This document shows, piece by piece, positions 40,061 through 41,509 of a stretch of 41,509 bases of DNA; positions within the stretch are counted from its first letter, which is position 1, and each line of letters opens with the position of its first letter. The notes under the pieces were generated by a model. That model was given only the letters and a program-made list of their open reading frames with translations. It was not told where the DNA came from and ran no database searches. The stretch lies in the NCBI RefSeq assembly GCF_021442385.1, contig NZ_MUZA01000055.1:1-41509 (forward strand), read 5' to 3'. The position numbers and the translations under genes are program-made. This stretch comes from Micromonospora sp. MH99 (GTDB lineage: Bacteria; Actinomycetota; Actinomycetes; Mycobacteriales; Micromonosporaceae).

Positions 40061-41509
40061 TGCGGCGGGCTTTGGTTGCTCGGGTGGTCAGCTCGGCTGC
40101 CAGGGTCCACGCCTCGGTGAGGTCGCGGTCCTGGGCTGCCGCGCCCGAGCCGCCGGCGGTGTCCGCGTACACGGTCGCCAGGCCCAGGCGGCGCTGCACC
40201 GGGCCCTGCACCACCCGCACGCTCTGGATCCGCGCGTACGGCACGATCGCCAACTGCCGGGTGAGCAGTCCGGACCGGGTGGCGAAGACCCGGTCGAACA
40301 GGCCCGCCCCGAGCGCGCCGCGCCCGAGCGGGTGCAGCCAGCGCGTCCGGGGCGGTGGTGGGCTCAGCGTCAGCGCGTCCAGGCGTACGCCCGGCAGCAC
40401 CTCGGCGACGATCATCGTGGCGGTCGGCAGGTCGCCGACCGGTAGCAGCCGGTCCGGCCGGTTGCGGTCGTCGGCCTCCGCCGCGGAGTAGCCGGCCACC
40501 TCCAACCGCAGCCGCAGCCAGTCGTTGACCCGCCACAGCAGCGGCCAGGTCGCCCGCACGGTCTGGACCCGGTCCAGCGGCACGGTCTGCGCGCGCGTCT
40601 CCAGCAGGCCGTTGTGCACCCGCAGGGTGCCGCCGTCGCGGGCCAGCCGGAAGTTCCAGTCGTCGAGGACCCGGCGGATCGGTTGCAGCAGCACACCGGC
40701 CATCGCGGTCAGCGTGCTCGCCACCGCGACGAAGGACCACGACCCGGCGGTGACGAACTGCACCACGACGAACGCCAGGCCGAACGGGAGCAGGAACGCC
40801 TGCGGGGTGAGCAACTGACTGACCAGCAGGTTCTGGTTGCGCACCGCGTGCAGCGGCCGGCCCGGCGCGGCCGCCGGCGTCCCGGGTCCCGCCGGGAGCG
40901 CGGGAACGCCGGGCGGAGGCGGCGGGGTCGTCCGCCCGGCGAGCGCCAGCAGCCGCTCGCGCAGGCGGGCCGCATCGGCCACTGCGAGGTACGCCAGCGG
41001 CGCCTCGGTCTTGCCCCCGCCGACCACCTCCAGGCGCAGCTCGGCCAGGCCGGTGAGCTGGGCGAGCAGCGGCCGCACCACCTCCACGGCCTGCAACCGC
41101 TCCAACGGGATGGCCCGGGTACGCCGCCAGAGCAGCCCTTCGTGCACGCGCAGTTCGCGGCCCACCACGTGGTAGCCGGTGTTGTACCAGCTGATCACCG
41201 ACAGCACTGTCGCGCCGAGCGCCAGCACCACCACCATGGCGGCGAACCAGCCGAAGCCGACCCGCGACAGCGTCGACCAGGACAGGCCCGCGATCACCAC
41301 TACGAGCGACTTGGCGCCGTGCAGCAGCGGGCTGAGCGGGTGCAGCCGTTGCCGCGGCTCACCGTTCCCGCCGCCCGGCGACGCCGGCCCCGCGTAGACC
41401 GCCCCGGGAGGTCCCCCGGGGTACGGCGTCCCAGGCGGGCCTGCGGAATGCGGCGGCGTGGGCGGGCCGGCGGGAGGCGCGCTGCCGGCGGGCAGCGGCG
41501 GCCGGGTGC
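40053..41509 (-). CDS. YdbT-like membrane protein with bacterial PH (bPH2) domains, N-terminus outside window
   Basis: At least 485 residues; the frame is open to the window edge. The GTG at 41300 is not taken as the start because family-like sequence (QRLHPLSPLLHGAKSLV) continues upstream, preceded by a Pro/Gly-rich tail. Two membrane hairpins (about nt 41320-41180 and 40830-40690 on the minus strand) alternate with bPH2 domains, recognisable by YHVVGRELRVHEGLLWRRTRAIPLERLQAVEVV, TLRVHNGLLETRAQTVPLDRVQTV and FATRSGLLTRQLAIVPYARIQSVRVVQGP, the repeated pattern of YdbS/YdbT proteins. A small PH partner gene usually lies upstream, outside the window. The function is unclear; in Bacillus YdbST is linked to antimicrobial-peptide resistance. 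It ends in RRTP followed by TAA inside a G/C-run cluster. Confidence 0.85.
   Translation of the reverse strand, partial: TRPPLPAGSAPPAGPPTPPHSAGPPGTPYPGGPPGAVYAGPASPGGGNGEPRQRLHPLSPLLHGAKSLVVVIAGLSWSTLSRVGFGWFAAMVVVLALGATVLSVISWYNTGYHVVGRELRVHEGLLWRRTRAIPLERLQAVEVVRPLLAQLTGLAELRLEVVGGGKTEAPLAYLAVADAARLRERLLALAGRTTPPPPPGVPALPAGPGTPAAAPGRPLHAVRNQNLLVSQLLTPQAFLLPFGLAFVVVQFVTAGSWSFVAVASTLTAMAGVLLQPIRRVLDDWNFRLARDGGTLRVHNGLLETRAQTVPLDRVQTVRATWPLLWRVNDWLRLRLEVAGYSAAEADDRNRPDRLLPVGDLPTATMIVAEVLPGVRLDALTLSPPPPRTRWLHPLGRGALGAGLFDRVFATRSGLLTRQLAIVPYARIQSVRVVQGPVQRRLGLATVYADTAGGSGAAAQDRDLTEAWTLAAELTTRATKARRTP

Overview
This is a very GC-rich window with G/C-ending codons, GTG starts and TANNNT -10 boxes. 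Gene content (a roadblock/GTPase conservon, an ECF42 sigma factor with its DGPF partner, a SARP regulator, actinobacterial aconitase, CBM2-carrying secreted proteins, a giant amylopullulanase, an AA10 oxygenase) points to a mycelial actinomycete, most likely Micromonosporaceae (Micromonospora or a close relative). The genus is an inference. I saw no rRNA, tRNA, CRISPR array, transposase or phage genes, so this reads as chromosome.

Layout. 1-1.05 kb: 3' part of a class II terpene cyclase. 1.2-5.3 kb: complete four-gene conservon (cvnABCD). 5.3-6.9 kb: DGPF/YCII protein and ECF42 sigma factor, preceded by a promoter of the type ECF42 recognises. 7.2-10 kb: aconitase (minus). 10.3-12.5 kb: SARP/NB-ARC regulator lacking the usual TPR end. 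12.6-15.9 kb: two secreted cell-wall-hydrolase-like proteins with different N-terminal enzyme domains but the same C-terminal 50-residue beta-propeller-like repeats. 16.2-18.2 kb: DedA membrane protein, a tiny membrane protein divergent from a YiiX-type papain-fold protein, and an NTF2-like protein. 18.4-19.7 kb: two membrane-anchored CBM2-like proteins. 19.8-25.3 kb: 1833-residue amylopullulanase with its own promoter and operator-like repeats. 25.4-29.4 kb (minus): two paralogous secreted beta-helix proteins with conserved leaders. 29.8-31.3 kb: Xaa-Pro aminopeptidase (minus), divergent from asnB (31.4-33.4 kb). 33.5-34.6 kb: AA10 lytic polysaccharide mono-oxygenase with CBM2 (minus). 35.1-36.3 kb: xdhC broken by a one-base frameshift. 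36.4-37.4 kb: PfkB sugar kinase. 37.5-38.8 kb: metallo-beta-lactamase-fold hydrolase and hotdog thioesterase (minus operon). 38.9-40.0 kb: PAP2 membrane phosphatase. 40.05 kb to the end: PH-domain (YdbT-like) membrane protein, cut by the window edge.

How it fits together. The centre (12.5-34.6 kb) is an extracellular glycan region: peptidoglycan-active enzymes, starch- and chitin/cellulose-active enzymes, carbohydrate-binding membrane proteins and surface beta-helix proteins, mixed with housekeeping genes. The left third is signalling and regulation.

Non-coding structure is unusually rich. Four of six convergent gene junctions carry related long hairpins whose outer arms contain GATC; two of these also carry G-run clusters over or beside the stop codon. 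The beta-helix paralogues share an almost gap-free 5' leader with a predicted 5'-terminal stem-loop. Two divergent genes start only 19 bp apart with overlapping -10 boxes, both apparently leaderless or nearly so. The strongest candidates for something undescribed are the paired propeller-hydrolases, the conserved beta-helix leader and the convergent-junction hairpin family.
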